NCBI RefSeq assembly: GCF_000168715.1
Contig: NZ_AASE01000006.1
Coordinates: 1 to 64,000, forward strand
DNA from: Chlorobium ferrooxidans DSM 13031
GTDB taxonomy: Bacteria > Bacteroidota > Chlorobiia > Chlorobiales > Chlorobiaceae
Length of the DNA stretch: 64,000 nucleotides
Direction: 5' to 3'
Below are positions 27,631 to 37,502 of the stretch, piece by piece (within the stretch, counting starts at the first letter, position 1; every line of letters starts with the position of its first letter). The notes beneath the pieces were generated by a model, which did no database searches, was not told the DNA's origin, and was given only the letters and a program-made list of their open reading frames with translations. Position numbers and translations under genes: made by a program.

Positions 27631-27655
27631 CAAAAAAGTGGGGAACCCCCACTTT
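27631..27655 (-). terminator. Rho-independent terminator upstream of rimP
   Basis: On the minus strand AAGTGGGG-GTT-CCCCACTT is followed by TTTTG and a further T-rich stretch. It ends leftward transcripts from the hisS/glutaredoxin/membrane-protein genes before rimP, so the rimP-nusA-infB operon needs its own promoter in the roughly 30 bp left, or reads through. Confidence 0.82.
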
Positions 27656-27726
27656 CAGATAAGATAATTCTCGCGTCGTCAAATCAAGTGTACTAATGTA
27701 CAAAAAATCCTTCAACGGCCAAATAG

Positions 27727-27936
27727 TTACACAACATCCCTCTCCTTGTCCGGTAGATGGCTCTCTATAACCTCATAGTCTGTCTCTTCAATCCGCTTCG
27801 GTGAAGCAGAAGAGCCCGAAGAGTTTTCCCGGTGACGGGGGGCACCATAATAAAAAAACAGTCCGCCTCTCAACAGACGCCCCGCCATTCTGAAGAGCAG
27901 GTAGAAAACAAGAACAAGCAGAATAAATTTCAGCAT
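27727..27936 (-). CDS. Small membrane protein of unknown function (DUF4834-like)
   Basis: The 69-residue product starts MLKFILLVLVFYLLFRMAGR, one membrane helix followed by an aromatic patch (GGLFFYYG) and a polar tail with EETDYEVIES. This layout resembles small DUF4834-type proteins found in Bacteroidota and Chlorobiota; no function is known to me. GGAG lies 10 bases before ATG 27936. It is downstream of the glutaredoxin-like gene and followed by a terminator. Confidence 0.62.
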   Translation of the reverse strand: MLKFILLVLVFYLLFRMAGRLLRGGLFFYYGAPRHRENSSGSSASPKRIEETDYEVIESHLPDKERDVV

Positions 27937-28067
27937 TGCAGGAAGCTCCGGTCTGAACAATTAAACTATTGGTAACCGAACAAATTCGGTAGCGAATTGA
28001 TAAAAGGACATCAGGGACGCCAGGGACAACAACGACAAAGAGAAGATTTTTCTCCACCCCTCTCCTG

Positions 28068-28322
28068 TCAGAGTGCCAGAAGAGAGCGCAATTTGTTTTC
28101 GTTTACCCGGTAGTTGAATACCCTGACACCATCAACACAGATAACCGGTATCTTCAGTCCGAACTCCTCTTGCAGCCCGGGATTGCCGGAAATATCTATT
28201 TTCTCAATCTCGAATGGCACTGAAGCACGAACCCGTTCAAGCAGCTCCATAGCCTCATCACACAGACAGCACTCTTTTTTACCATAGAGCGTTACACGGT
28301 GGCGAATGTTGCCTGTCATCAT
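28068..28322 (-). CDS. Glutaredoxin-like (DUF836-type) thiol protein
   Basis: The 84-residue protein has a short thioredoxin fold: [19 protein letters not shown] with a CxxC at C18-C21 (preceded by an extra C19), [10 protein letters not shown], and cis-Pro segment KIPVICVDG. It probably takes part in thiol-disulfide exchange; its partner is unknown. The start codon overlaps the hisS stop by four bases (ATGA), so it is translationally coupled to hisS. Confidence 0.82.
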   Translation of the reverse strand: MMTGNIRHRVTLYGKKECCLCDEAMELLERVRASVPFEIEKIDISGNPGLQEEFGLKIPVICVDGVRVFNYRVNENKLRSLLAL

Positions 28323-29608
28323 TTCTGCAGCTCTCCTGACGCCGTTTCATGAAGAGTCTCAAGCACAGCCTCCAGTGACAGAGTTGTCTGCTCCGAGGTA
28401 ACAAGATTCTTGAATGCGTAGAGCCCTGTCGTCACTTCGGCACTGCCGATAAAGAGCGCCCAGGACGCCCGCATCCTGTTGGCATCTCTCATCTGGGCCT
28501 TCATGCTCCTTGCGGCGAGGTCTATTTCCGTCCTGATTCCGGCCTTGCGCAAACGCCATGCGACCTGCATGCCGTGATCAGCAAGCTCTGCCTGCTGAAG
28601 AACAACATAGACGACCGGCCCTTGAGGGGTCAGCGCCGCAAACAGTCCCTGTTTTTCCATGGTCAAAAGCACTCTCTCCATACCTGCGGCAAAACCTGAA
28701 GCCGGCACTTCTGAGGAGCTTCCAAGCTCACGGGCAAGGCCATCGTATCGACCTCCTCCCCCTATGGCATCCTGGGCACCAAGCTCTGAACTGGTAACTT
28801 CAAAGGCTGTATGGCAGTAATAATCAAGCCCCCGGACAAGACGATGGTCGATCTCATAGGTAATTCCCCGTTCCTGAAGGTAGTAGAGCACCTTTTCAAA
28901 ATCCTCAACCGAAGCGACTGAGAGGTAGTCATACAACCGTGGAGCACCTGCAACTATTTCCTGAATAGCCGGATTTTTTGAATCAAGAATTCTGAGGGGA
29001 TTTTTTTCAAGCCGCTCTTTTGAGGAGTCATCAAGCCTGTCGTGAAAGGGAGCAAAATAGGTTTTCAATGCCTCCCGGTAACGAAACCGGTCATCGCTAT
29101 CGCCAAGCGAATTGATTCTGAGTCTCAGATTGCGTAGACCGAGCGATTCAAAAACCTGCATCATCAACGTGATCACTTCAGCCACTGCTGCCGGCGTTGA
29201 AACGCCGAGCAGTTCTGCCCCGAACTGCGAAAACTGGCGCTGACGGCCGGCCTGGGGCCTCTCCTTGCGAAACAGTTCACCGATATAGTAGAGCTTGTGA
29301 ACCGGGGCAGCTGAGAGTATGTTTTTCTGTAGTGCCGCCCTCATTACTCCGGCGGTCATCTCCGGACGAAGCGTAATGGAACGCCCGTTCGGATCCGGCA
29401 GAAAAGAGAACATCTCTTTTCCGACAATATCCGTTGTCGAACCGATACCTCTCTGGAACAGCTCGGTATATTCAAAAACAGGAGTCCTTATTTCGCTGAA
29501 CCCGTAAAGAGATGCGACCGTATGAATAACTCCTTCAACATATTTCCATTGAGCGGACTCTTCCGGGAAAATATCCCTTGCGCCCTTTACTGCCTGATAC
29601 TGCGGCAT
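28319..29608 (-). CDS. hisS: Histidyl-tRNA synthetase
   Basis: The 429-residue class II synthetase starts [17 protein letters not shown] and shows motif 2 around [17 protein letters not shown], the histidine-binding [15 protein letters not shown] and GGGRYDGLA, and a C-terminal anticodon-binding domain (about 330-425). It charges tRNA-His. Length is normal. It is cotranscribed with the glutaredoxin-like gene. Confidence 0.97.
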   Translation of the reverse strand: MPQYQAVKGARDIFPEESAQWKYVEGVIHTVASLYGFSEIRTPVFEYTELFQRGIGSTTDIVGKEMFSFLPDPNGRSITLRPEMTAGVMRAALQKNILSAAPVHKLYYIGELFRKERPQAGRQRQFSQFGAELLGVSTPAAVAEVITLMMQVFESLGLRNLRLRINSLGDSDDRFRYREALKTYFAPFHDRLDDSSKERLEKNPLRILDSKNPAIQEIVAGAPRLYDYLSVASVEDFEKVLYYLQERGITYEIDHRLVRGLDYYCHTAFEVTSSELGAQDAIGGGGRYDGLARELGSSSEVPASGFAAGMERVLLTMEKQGLFAALTPQGPVVYVVLQQAELADHGMQVAWRLRKAGIRTEIDLAARSMKAQMRDANRMRASWALFIGSAEVTTGLYAFKNLVTSEQTTLSLEAVLETLHETASGELQK

Positions 29609-29711
29609 AGCTTTGATAATCCTCTGATAGTAAAAATGTTATGGACATAAGACATGAGTCGGGTATGCCCAACCTGTATATAGTTTATTGACCATTCAAG
29701 GGGCGATCCCG

Positions 29712-30182
29712 TTAAATCTGGGGCAGATCCTTCTCCTCTGCTCTGAAAAGCTCAAGAACCTCGGATGGCGATCTGGCAAGAAGAAGGTTCCTTCGAACTT
29801 CCTCACGACCGGCAAGCCTTGTAATCCGACCAAGCAACTTCAGATGTTCAGCAAGCATCTCTGCCGGAGTGGCAAGAAGAAAAACAATCTGAACAGGCTC
29901 ATTGTCAATCGAATCGAAATTAATCTCACGCTTAAGCGTTGCCAATGCCAGAACCGGCTCTGTAACCGCACTGGTTTTGGCATGGGGAAGGGCTATTTGT
30001 TTACCGATACCGGTAGACATCTCCTCTTCACGCCGGACAACATCCTCCCGCAGCTTATTAATATCCGTCACTCCGGTATGAGTGGCCGCAATAGAGAGCA
30101 TTTTTTCAATCACCTGGCGTTTTGTTGCCAGTTCAAGATTCAGAACTATATATTTTTCGGAAAGAAGACCTTCAATTTTCAT
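29712..30182 (-). CDS. ptsN: PTS EIIA-Ntr-like protein
   Basis: The 156-residue protein is a single EIIA domain of the fructose/nitrogen type, with the phosphorylated His in GIGKQIALPHAKT (H67). EIIA-Ntr proteins take phosphate from NPr/HPr and regulate potassium transport, nitrogen and envelope responses in other bacteria. No EIIB or EIIC gene is here, but ptsI is at 53607, so a regulatory chain is likely. The gene stands alone between cdsA and hisS with gaps of over 100 bp on each side. Confidence 0.9.
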   Translation of the reverse strand: MKIEGLLSEKYIVLNLELATKRQVIEKMLSIAATHTGVTDINKLREDVVRREEEMSTGIGKQIALPHAKTSAVTEPVLALATLKREINFDSIDNEPVQIVFLLATPAEMLAEHLKLLGRITRLAGREEVRRNLLLARSPSEVLELFRAEEKDLPQI

Positions 30183-30307
30183 TATGACAATCTCTTGCGG
30201 TTAATACGCTTATACAGGGGGAAACACACGAGAGCTGATCACCCGTTTAACGGGTAATATAAAACATTTATAATCCATACCGCATGTTGCTCCGGCTGGC
30301 AGCAGGC

Positions 30308-31129
30308 TCAGAGGTAAAACGCTATAAAATAAAGAAATGGCGACACAAACATGATGGTATCAAACCGGTCAAGCACCCCCCCGTGTCCCGGTATCAGACC
30401 GGATGAATCTTTGACTCCGGCATCCCGTTTGAACATGGACTCAACAAGATCCCCTGCCGGACTGGCAAACCCGATCAGCAATCCCGTCATCAGCGCAGTA
30501 TTCAATGGCAACGATGGGAAAAAGTTACCGTATATCAGTGCCGCCGATACACTGCCCGCCAGACCGAACAGAAATCCCTCCCAGGTTTTATGCGGGCTCA
30601 GACGTTCAAACAGTTTGCGGTGAATAAATTTCCCGCCGAGGGTGCTTCCGCCGAAATAAGCAAAAATATCAGCCGCCCAGACACAGAGAAAAAGAAGATA
30701 GACCATGGCAACGCCACTTCCCTCCGGAGCATCAAGACGCAGCCGTAAAAGAGCGCCGAAGGTAAGGTTAACATAGAGCAGGCCGGGGAAAACCGAGCCG
30801 AGATTGAGCAGCGGTGAACCCTCCTTCGAAAACAGTTCGAGCACGAAAAGAAAGAGCACAACCGCAAGCAGCAGCTCCCATACCTCAACAAGATGAAACG
30901 CAAAATCAAGCTGAAAGAGCAGTGTTATCAGCACTGCCAGCCACAGGGGAGGAGGAGAAGCCTTGTGGGCTGCAAGATGATGAAACTCATAGACCGCAAG
31001 CAGTGCGAGCAGTGAAAAAAAGCCGGAAAACCAAACCCCGCCAACATTGATCAGCCAGAGCAGAAAAGGGATACCGGCAACAGCCACCACTACCCGCTGC
31101 AATAAATTTATCGTTAAGAGTTTAGACAT
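30308..31129 (-). CDS. cdsA: Phosphatidate cytidylyltransferase
   Basis: The 273-residue membrane enzyme has about eight hydrophobic helices and the CDS signature near residues 230-257: SMFKRDAGVKDSSGLIPGHG followed by GVLDRFD. It makes CDP-diacylglycerol for phospholipid synthesis. It starts 10 bp after the upstream CPBP protease gene, suggesting cotranscription. Confidence 0.94.
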   Translation of the reverse strand: MSKLLTINLLQRVVVAVAGIPFLLWLINVGGVWFSGFFSLLALLAVYEFHHLAAHKASPPPLWLAVLITLLFQLDFAFHLVEVWELLLAVVLFLFVLELFSKEGSPLLNLGSVFPGLLYVNLTFGALLRLRLDAPEGSGVAMVYLLFLCVWAADIFAYFGGSTLGGKFIHRKLFERLSPHKTWEGFLFGLAGSVSAALIYGNFFPSLPLNTALMTGLLIGFASPAGDLVESMFKRDAGVKDSSGLIPGHGGVLDRFDTIMFVSPFLYFIAFYL

Positions 31130-31139
31130 AGATCATGGT

Positions 31140-32111
31140 TTAAACATCTGACCGGTATTTTTCTCCACCCTCTTCCGCAATTGAAGACAAGAGCGGAAAA
31201 AACCGGCGAATCACCAGAGCAAACAGAGACAAGCTCCCGGCAACAACAACCCACCACCATACACTCTGGAGAAGCGGTATCTGAGCGGGTACGTTCAGAG
31301 AAAATCCGCTCTCCGCCGCATAAAGCATGAGGAGAGCGGCGAGATTGTTTGCTAAATGTGCAGCAAAAGGCACCATCAGGCTGCCTGAAGCGCTGTAGAC
31401 ATACCCAATATACCACCCCAGAAACGCAAGAGGAAGAAGATTCGCCGGACTCAGATGAAAGAATGCAAAAACCACTCCGGTGAGCAAAACAGCTTTGGCC
31501 GATGACATCGAGCGGGTATAATTCTGCTGGATATATCCCCTGAAAAAGAGCTCTTCACACACCGCAGGAGTAAGAGCAAAAACAAACACAACCGAAAAGA
31601 GCTCCGGTGTCGAACGCACAACCGCAAGTGCCTTGATAAAAGAGTCCATCATATCCCGCTGGCTGACAACAGCTGAACCCGCAGCGCCAAGAGCCGGCCA
31701 CAGATAAAGATCCTGAAGTGCCGTGATGGTAAATAACGCCGGCTGAAGAAGGAAAATACCCGCAACTGCCGGGAAAACACTGCCGGAGTGCGGACGCATC
31801 CCGACCCCCAAAAAGGCAAGGCTTCGCCCGGAAAACGCATTTCTGCTGCCGGTATGCCAGACGGCAAGCAGGATAACCGGAATGGCAAGAACAAGAATCT
31901 GACCGGCAATCTGAATCAGGCGCATGAGGGGAATCATGGTGCTCACCGAATGCATCAGGGAGAGCGCATCAAGGCGCTCACCATTGATCAGCCAGAACAG
32001 AAGCTCTCCGGTAAGAGAGTAGAGCACCATCAGAACAGCCAGAATAAGGGTATTGACCAGAAAAGAGGGGCGCTGTGCTGTAAATGAGTCTGGAGAGGAA
32101 AATATCCGCAT
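31140..32111 (-). CDS. CPBP-family intramembrane metalloprotease
   Basis: The 323-residue protein has several membrane helices and the CPBP (Abi) motifs EELFFRG (E186, E187, R191) and FAFFHLSP (H219), with a third motif around HLANNLAAL. The family includes eukaryotic CAAX prenyl proteases and bacterial immunity or sorting proteins; the substrate here is unknown. It is the upstream gene of the pair with cdsA. N-terminal 90 residues form extra helices beyond the core domain. Confidence 0.88.
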   Translation of the reverse strand: MRIFSSPDSFTAQRPSFLVNTLILAVLMVLYSLTGELLFWLINGERLDALSLMHSVSTMIPLMRLIQIAGQILVLAIPVILLAVWHTGSRNAFSGRSLAFLGVGMRPHSGSVFPAVAGIFLLQPALFTITALQDLYLWPALGAAGSAVVSQRDMMDSFIKALAVVRSTPELFSVVFVFALTPAVCEELFFRGYIQQNYTRSMSSAKAVLLTGVVFAFFHLSPANLLPLAFLGWYIGYVYSASGSLMVPFAAHLANNLAALLMLYAAESGFSLNVPAQIPLLQSVWWWVVVAGSLSLFALVIRRFFPLLSSIAEEGGEKYRSDV

Positions 32112-32368
32112 TGATTATCTGTTACAATGAAACTCCTGAAATTTGATACTTTATCATCCTGAACACCCTGAATTCAGACCTTATGAACAGATAGGTATTG
32201 GCGAGAGAAAAAACAAGCGGAAACCATAACTCTCTATTGAAAGCGTACCCTGCTGGCAGAAAAAACAGCATCCGCAGTTGTTCCAATACCTTGCCAGCAA
32301 GCTGTCAATAAACGATAAAACCGGGTTTATCCATTTTCAGAATTTCTCGTCAATAAGAGCAGCCACAG

Positions 32369-33448
32369 ATGAATCTTATGATATTTGATGCCACACCCCA
32401 CTGGTCTGGCGGCGCAAACAGAATTCTGCTCTTCAGCCGGGAACTGCAAATGCGGGGTCACAAGGTCGCGGTATGCTGTTTACCCGGAAGCGGCCTTTCA
32501 CTCCGGCTCCCCGGGGAGAACATTCCGGTTTTCACGATCGACCCGAAATCAGATATAAACCTGTTCGTTATCCCGGAGCTTATCCGGATTATAAAAGAGA
32601 ACCATATTGATCTCATCGAGATCTGCTCTCCAAAATTTTACTGGGTCGCATCCCTTGCCGCAAAAATAGCCAGCACAAAAGTAATCCTGACCCGTAATGT
32701 ACCCTACCGGAAAACCGGATTAAAAAAACAGATCAATAAACTCCTCTACTCCAGACTTATCGACAGAATCATTGCTGTTTCTGACAAGATAAAACGTGAG
32801 CTTGTTTCAGATTTCTCAATCCCCGCAGATAAAATCACGGTAATTTATGACGGTATCGAATTGAGCCGGTTCGACAGTAATGCAACCTCATCGCAAAAGG
32901 AGAGGGTTTCGCAATACGTGGTTGCCATCATAAGCCGACTGGACGAAAACAAGGGAGTGGAATGCTTTATGGCAGCAATCCCGGAAATAGTGAAAAAAAT
33001 CGGTTCAATCCGTTTTTTGATTGTTGGAACAGGAAGTATCGAAAAAAAGTTGAAGGCGTTCACAACACAAAGAGATCTTGAGGAGAAGGTGCTCTTCACC
33101 GGATTCAGAACAGATATTCCGGAGATACTCGCCGGAGTGGACATGACCGTTATGCCCTCGCCCGAAGAGGGTATGTCGATGAGTGCACTTGAATCCATGG
33201 CGGCGGGCAGACCGGTTGTTGCCACATCCGGAAGCGGACTCGTAGATGTGATTGTCAACAACCAGTCCGGTATCATTGTTAAACCCGGCAGCAGTCAGGC
33301 ACTTGCTGAAGGGGTAACAAGAGTGCTGCAATCTGACTATCGTAAGATGGGAAAAGCTGCACGCATGACCGTGGAAGAGAAGTTTGACCTGCAAAAAGTA
33401 GTTGACCAGTACGAACTGCTGGCTGCTGGATTAATAGAAAGCATATAA
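32369..33448 (+). CDS. Glycosyltransferase family 4
   Basis: The 359-residue GT-B enzyme shows a donor-binding C-terminal half with MPSPEEGMSMSALESMAAGR (the EX7E motif of GT4) and TGFRTDIPEILAGVDM. The N-terminal half begins MNLMIFDATPHWSGGANRIL, an acceptor-side glycine-rich loop. It probably adds a sugar to lipopolysaccharide core or a related glycolipid; the sugar is unknown. It leads a rightward three-gene group (GT4, GT9, GINT1-like). Confidence 0.86.
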   Translation: MNLMIFDATPHWSGGANRILLFSRELQMRGHKVAVCCLPGSGLSLRLPGENIPVFTIDPKSDINLFVIPELIRIIKENHIDLIEICSPKFYWVASLAAKIASTKVILTRNVPYRKTGLKKQINKLLYSRLIDRIIAVSDKIKRELVSDFSIPADKITVIYDGIELSRFDSNATSSQKERVSQYVVAIISRLDENKGVECFMAAIPEIVKKIGSIRFLIVGTGSIEKKLKAFTTQRDLEEKVLFTGFRTDIPEILAGVDMTVMPSPEEGMSMSALESMAAGRPVVATSGSGLVDVIVNNQSGIIVKPGSSQALAEGVTRVLQSDYRKMGKAARMTVEEKFDLQKVVDQYELLAAGLIESI

Positions 33449-33465
33449 TCGTCTACACTGGGAGT

Positions 33466-34515
33466 ATGAAATCGAAAAAAAAGGATCATCGGGTATTTCG
33501 TCAGCACTTTGCAAAGAGCCTCCAATTCGTTGGAAAGCGACCTGAGAACATCCCGCCTTTTCAGGAAACACCCGAAAGCATCGTTATTCTCGCACGGGAG
33601 TGCTATGGAGACTGTATTCTGCTGACACCCCTGATCGGCACCCTGCGAAGGGAGTTTCCTGAACTCGCAATCCATGTCATTGCCTTCAGTCAGATTATTT
33701 TCAATTTCTTCAGTGCCGATAAAAATGTCACGGCGGTTTATCATGCAAAAAGAAACATGCCGCGATACTATAAAGGGATTCTTTCAAAAAAATTTGATCT
33801 GCTTTTCAATCCAAAGGATCACCCGTCATTCCATTTTCTGATACAGTCGGTTCTTGTCCGCGCCCGCAGCAAGGTAAGCCACTTCAGCCCCAGTCATGAA
33901 GGTCTGTTCGACCACCTTATCAGTATGGAGCCCAACACCCATGAGTCACTGAAAAACCTTGCTCTGCTGAATTTCCTCGGGACAAAAACGTTAAAACCGC
34001 CATGCAGACCGTATCTGCCGGTGATGCCGGTATCGCATGAAACGGAAGCCTTCCTGAAGAGTCTTGAGCCCGGAAAATACATAGGTATTAATATCAGTGC
34101 GGGGCATATTGGCGGACACCGTACGTTGCAGCAATGGTCGGAACTCGTTCAGGCCTTCCCTGACGAACAGTTTATAATCTTTTCAACGCCTCAGGACCTT
34201 GAAGAGAAAAGAGCACTTGAAAAGCCGCATACCAATATCATTGAATCTCCGTCAACCCGTAACATCTATGAGGTAGGCGAAATCGTCAGGAAGCTCAGGC
34301 TCCTCATCACTCCAGACACCTCCCTTGTTCATATTGCTGCCTGCTCCGATACGCCGCTGATAGCACTCTACAGGGAGTATCTCGCTGATCGAACACAGTT
34401 CGGACCTTTGAGCACCATACAGAAGGTTATCATATCACAGACACCTGATATCATTGATATCGATCCTGCCGAACTCTCTTCGGCACTCCGGGAGATGCTC
34501 AAAAAACTCTCATAA
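33466..34515 (+). CDS. Glycosyltransferase family 9 (heptosyltransferase-like)
   Basis: The 349-residue protein has GT9 features: VILARECYGDCILLTPLIGT (N-terminal donor/acceptor loop), NPKDHPSFH, GINISAGHIGGHRTLQQWSE and LITPDTSLVHIAACSDTPLI near the C-terminus. GT9 enzymes transfer heptose or related sugars in lipopolysaccharide core. GGGAGT lies before ATG 33466, 17 bp after the GT4 gene. It starts with a basic tail (MKSKKKDHR), perhaps for membrane contact. Confidence 0.84.
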   Translation: MKSKKKDHRVFRQHFAKSLQFVGKRPENIPPFQETPESIVILARECYGDCILLTPLIGTLRREFPELAIHVIAFSQIIFNFFSADKNVTAVYHAKRNMPRYYKGILSKKFDLLFNPKDHPSFHFLIQSVLVRARSKVSHFSPSHEGLFDHLISMEPNTHESLKNLALLNFLGTKTLKPPCRPYLPVMPVSHETEAFLKSLEPGKYIGINISAGHIGGHRTLQQWSELVQAFPDEQFIIFSTPQDLEEKRALEKPHTNIIESPSTRNIYEVGEIVRKLRLLITPDTSLVHIAACSDTPLIALYREYLADRTQFGPLSTIQKVIISQTPDIIDIDPAELSSALREMLKKLS

Positions 34516-34603
34516 CCGGTGGTGTTACGATCACCGGAGATAACGTGGCTGCCGGGCCATTGCATGCAGCACTCACTTTCAGCAACCATGTATATAAATC
34601 GTT

Positions 34604-35581
34604 ATGACGACAAGCTTCTTGCTGATCATCCTGCCAGCCATTACGATTTTGCTGATCGTCACTGCCCGCTTTAGAAAGCATTACAAAAAAAAGATTCTCA
34701 GGCGCAGCAGGGAAACCTGGGCAATCGGCATCTATGAAGGGCACTCTCCCGTTGAACTTCACCCGCCGACAGGCATTACAAATCCTGTGCTTACCGCAAA
34801 AGATATCACCGATATCTCGGCCCGCTTTGTTGCTGACCCGTTCATGATAAAAACAGAGAGCGGCTACCACCTTTTCTTTGAAGTATTGAACAAGAAAAGA
34901 AACAGGGGAGAGATAGCTTATGCATTCAGTAAAAACGGCATAGCGTGGATGTATTGCCAGGTTGTTCTCCGAGAGCGTTTTCACCTCTCCTATCCCTATC
35001 TCTTCATGGCAGAGGAAAACTATTACATGATCCCTGAATGTATGGGCTCAGGGGGCATTCAACTCTACCGTGCAGTTCATTTTCCTGACCAGTGGCAGCA
35101 TCTGACAACACTTGTCCAGGGCAAAGACCGCTTTGCAGCCCTGGTTGACCCCTCAGTTATTCACTATCGGAATCGCTGGTATCTTTTCAGTTATTCCCTT
35201 AAATCAAAAAACCTCCACCTCTTCACTTCTGAAACCATTACCGGTCCATGGAAAGAACATCCGAAAAGCCCTGTAGTGTGCAACAGTCCGAATTTTGCCC
35301 GTCCCGGAGGAAGAGTAACGCTTTATAATGACGTCATCTATCGATATGCACAGGATGAGATTCCGAACTACGGCACAAAAGTGTGGGCGTTCCGGATAAC
35401 TGAACTCACAGAAAACACCTACAGTGAAGAGCTGGCAAGGGAGAAGCCGGTGATACAGCCCGGCGATGAATGGTGGAACAGAGATGGTATGCATACCGTT
35501 GACCCCTTTCAGAGAGAGAACGGAGAGTGGTTTGCGCTGGTGGATGGATTCTCAATCGATCGGCAGCAACCGAAGCAATGA
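34604..35581 (+). CDS. Membrane-anchored beta-propeller protein resembling GINT1 N-terminal domain
   Basis: The 325-residue protein has one N-terminal helix (LLIILPAITILLIVTA, 6-21) and a soluble domain with ARFVADPFMIKTESGYHLFF, AFSKNGIAW, YMIPECMGSGGIQLYR and repeated W/Y/D-rich blades. These features resemble the N-terminal region of plant glucosamine inositolphosphorylceramide transferase 1 and GH43/GH32-like five-bladed propellers. I infer a role in transferring or trimming a sugar on an envelope glycolipid. It follows two glycosyltransferases and is convergent with waaF, with only 11 bp between stops. The exact family assignment is moderately sure; no catalytic residue set is confirmed. 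Confidence 0.55.
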   Translation: MTTSFLLIILPAITILLIVTARFRKHYKKKILRRSRETWAIGIYEGHSPVELHPPTGITNPVLTAKDITDISARFVADPFMIKTESGYHLFFEVLNKKRNRGEIAYAFSKNGIAWMYCQVVLRERFHLSYPYLFMAEENYYMIPECMGSGGIQLYRAVHFPDQWQHLTTLVQGKDRFAALVDPSVIHYRNRWYLFSYSLKSKNLHLFTSETITGPWKEHPKSPVVCNSPNFARPGGRVTLYNDVIYRYAQDEIPNYGTKVWAFRITELTENTYSEELAREKPVIQPGDEWWNRDGMHTVDPFQRENGEWFALVDGFSIDRQQPKQ

Positions 35582-35592
35582 GCAGCTCTCCC

Positions 35593-36573
35593 TCAATGGC
35601 AGGCCTCTTGAGTGGCTGATTGTTCAGGTAAACCGCACAATTTCTCCATTGCCGCCGCTACAGCTTCCGGAGTAATGTTTGCAAGACATCGATAGTGGTG
35701 ATACTTGCAGGTTCTCTGAAAACAGGGGGCGCATGGTTCAGGATAGTTCATGACTATGCTTTGTTTCCCGAGAGGGCCTGTCCACACCGGGCTTGTGGAA
35801 CCGAAAAGGCCGATGACCGGAGTTCCGATATAACCGGCAAGATGCATCAGCCCGGAATCGTTCGAGACCACTCCGCGAGCGACGGACATGATCGCAGCAA
35901 CCTCCTTCAGCGAAGTCCTTCCGGTAAGGTCCGTAACCCGGCCGGGCGCCATGCCTGCAATCTCCTCTGCCGACTGCCGGTCTTCTTTCATTCCAAGCAC
36001 GACAATATTAAAGCGCGCATGCAGCTTTGCAAGTTCAGGAAAGTGAGGCCATTTCTTGGCCGGCCCGTATGCCGCACCGGGACAGTAGACAATTGAACCG
36101 GCGTGACTCCTGCCTGGCTCAACCTTTACACCCTTCCACTCTTCAGGGGGATGATATGGCATATCAAGAATGGCGGCATATTCTCTGGTAATATGAATCA
36201 GCTTGTTGTCACTGAACTCTTCGGAGACCGGATCGGTCAAAAGAAAACGCCTCATCTCTTCCGGCAGGCCGCGCCTGAGCGGCACCCCTGTCTTCATAGC
36301 AAACCATGCCGAAGAAAATGAAAAAGGGATGAGGTAGAAGGCGTGAAACCCCCCGTTGCGCACAGCATTCAGCGTACGCTTGCGCTCTTCGGCACTGCTC
36401 CGGAGATACTCAATCCGGGGCAGATCGCAGAGCTCTCCTACCAGGCCGCTCATCTGAGGCGGCACCAGAAGCGTGGTCTCTGATCGACGGCTTTCGGGCA
36501 GTCTCATGACCAGTGAAAGGGCCAGGAGCATATCTCCAATCCAGTTCGGCAGAAGGACAATGGAAGGGTTCAT
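35593..36573 (-). CDS. waaF: Lipopolysaccharide heptosyltransferase II-like (GT9)
   Basis: The 326-residue protein starts MNPSIVLLPNWIGDMLLALS and has CPGAAYGPAKKWP, VSNDSGLMHLAGYIGTPVIG and LFGSTSPVWTGP, the WaaF/WaaC pattern. It should add heptose to the inner core. A Cys cluster (CAPCFQRTCKYHHYRC) near the end resembles that in other WaaF proteins. It is the last gene of the leftward operon lpxL-msbA-GTs, 57 bp after the GT2 gene. The substrate ADP-heptose would come from the hldE half at 45058. Confidence 0.85.
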   Translation of the reverse strand: MNPSIVLLPNWIGDMLLALSLVMRLPESRRSETTLLVPPQMSGLVGELCDLPRIEYLRSSAEERKRTLNAVRNGGFHAFYLIPFSFSSAWFAMKTGVPLRRGLPEEMRRFLLTDPVSEEFSDNKLIHITREYAAILDMPYHPPEEWKGVKVEPGRSHAGSIVYCPGAAYGPAKKWPHFPELAKLHARFNIVVLGMKEDRQSAEEIAGMAPGRVTDLTGRTSLKEVAAIMSVARGVVSNDSGLMHLAGYIGTPVIGLFGSTSPVWTGPLGKQSIVMNYPEPCAPCFQRTCKYHHYRCLANITPEAVAAAMEKLCGLPEQSATQEACH

Positions 36574-36630
36574 AATGGCACTGCAAATGATGGAGAAACT
36601 GTTTGCTGTGAATGCCGTCGGCAGTGATGG

Positions 36631-37500
36631 TCACTCACGGGTTACTGGATCAAAATGTTTTTTACTCAATTCCATCCCGAACCAGCGTTCAAGATGGAGC
36701 ATGAATCGGTGTTTTTTCTCCCGCCGGGTCAATATATGGCCGGGATTGGCCCGAAAAAGGCCCTCCTCTTTCGGAAGCCATGCACGAATAACTGCAGGAT
36801 GGGAGCCCCTGAACTCGCGGACAATCTTCTGGTCAATCTCACCATAATCGATCCGGCTATGGTTTTTATTCCAGTACTTCTGAACGTTTTCCGATTTCCT
36901 GTTCATCGCCTCCTCGCTCCGGACCCATCCGTAGTGATAGATCGAGGCCCCGGTATGGGCACTCTTCGGATAGCGTGAAACCTTGTTATTGTCGGTAAGC
37001 ACATGCCAGAAAAGCCCGTCAGGAGCTGTCGTTCTTATGGAGTTTCTGATGATTCTGGCAGCACGGCGGTACCAGCCGGGTGAATCGAGATAACTGTTCG
37101 CATTGCCATAGAAATGATAATAGTCGAAGGTGAGAGCCTCGATTCGCTCATCATCCAGATGGGTCCGGCATGCATCGACAATTTTTGTCAGCTCCTCTTC
37201 ATGAACAATTTCATCGCCCTCAAGATAGAAGGCCCAGTCGCCTGTACAGTTGAACTGTGCAATCATTTTCTGCTGACCGTAGACATAGCCGCCAACCTTC
37301 ATCCTGTCATTCCAGTGCGACTGGATGATCCGTATCTTCGGATCATTGATCTGCCGGATTCGATCAAGGGTGTCATCATCACTAACACCGACGTTGACAA
37401 CAAACTCATCAACAATCGGCAGCACGGAACGAATTGATTCCGTGTAGGGAAAACCGAAGATGGTTCCGTTTTTGATAAAGGTAAAGGCGCTGATTTTCAT
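36631..37500 (-). CDS. Glycosyltransferase family 2
   Basis: The 289-residue protein has a GT-A-like N-terminus (MKISAFTFIKNGTIFGFPYT) and the metal-binding acidic patch FYLEGDEIVHEEE. Residues 150-289 form a less conserved domain with many aromatic residues (YYHFYGNANSYLDSPGWYRR). It is related to envelope GT2 enzymes; sugar and acceptor are unknown. It begins 2 bp after the upstream GT2 gene, so the two are tightly coupled. Confidence 0.78.
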   Translation of the reverse strand: MKISAFTFIKNGTIFGFPYTESIRSVLPIVDEFVVNVGVSDDDTLDRIRQINDPKIRIIQSHWNDRMKVGGYVYGQQKMIAQFNCTGDWAFYLEGDEIVHEEELTKIVDACRTHLDDERIEALTFDYYHFYGNANSYLDSPGWYRRAARIIRNSIRTTAPDGLFWHVLTDNNKVSRYPKSAHTGASIYHYGWVRSEEAMNRKSENVQKYWNKNHSRIDYGEIDQKIVREFRGSHPAVIRAWLPKEEGLFRANPGHILTRREKKHRFMLHLERWFGMELSKKHFDPVTRE

Positions 37501-37502
37501 AA

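Noticed and set aside
27788-28057. 89-codon minus-strand Cys-rich frame
   Set aside because: It overlaps the small membrane protein gene in another frame and has no family likeness or ribosome site.
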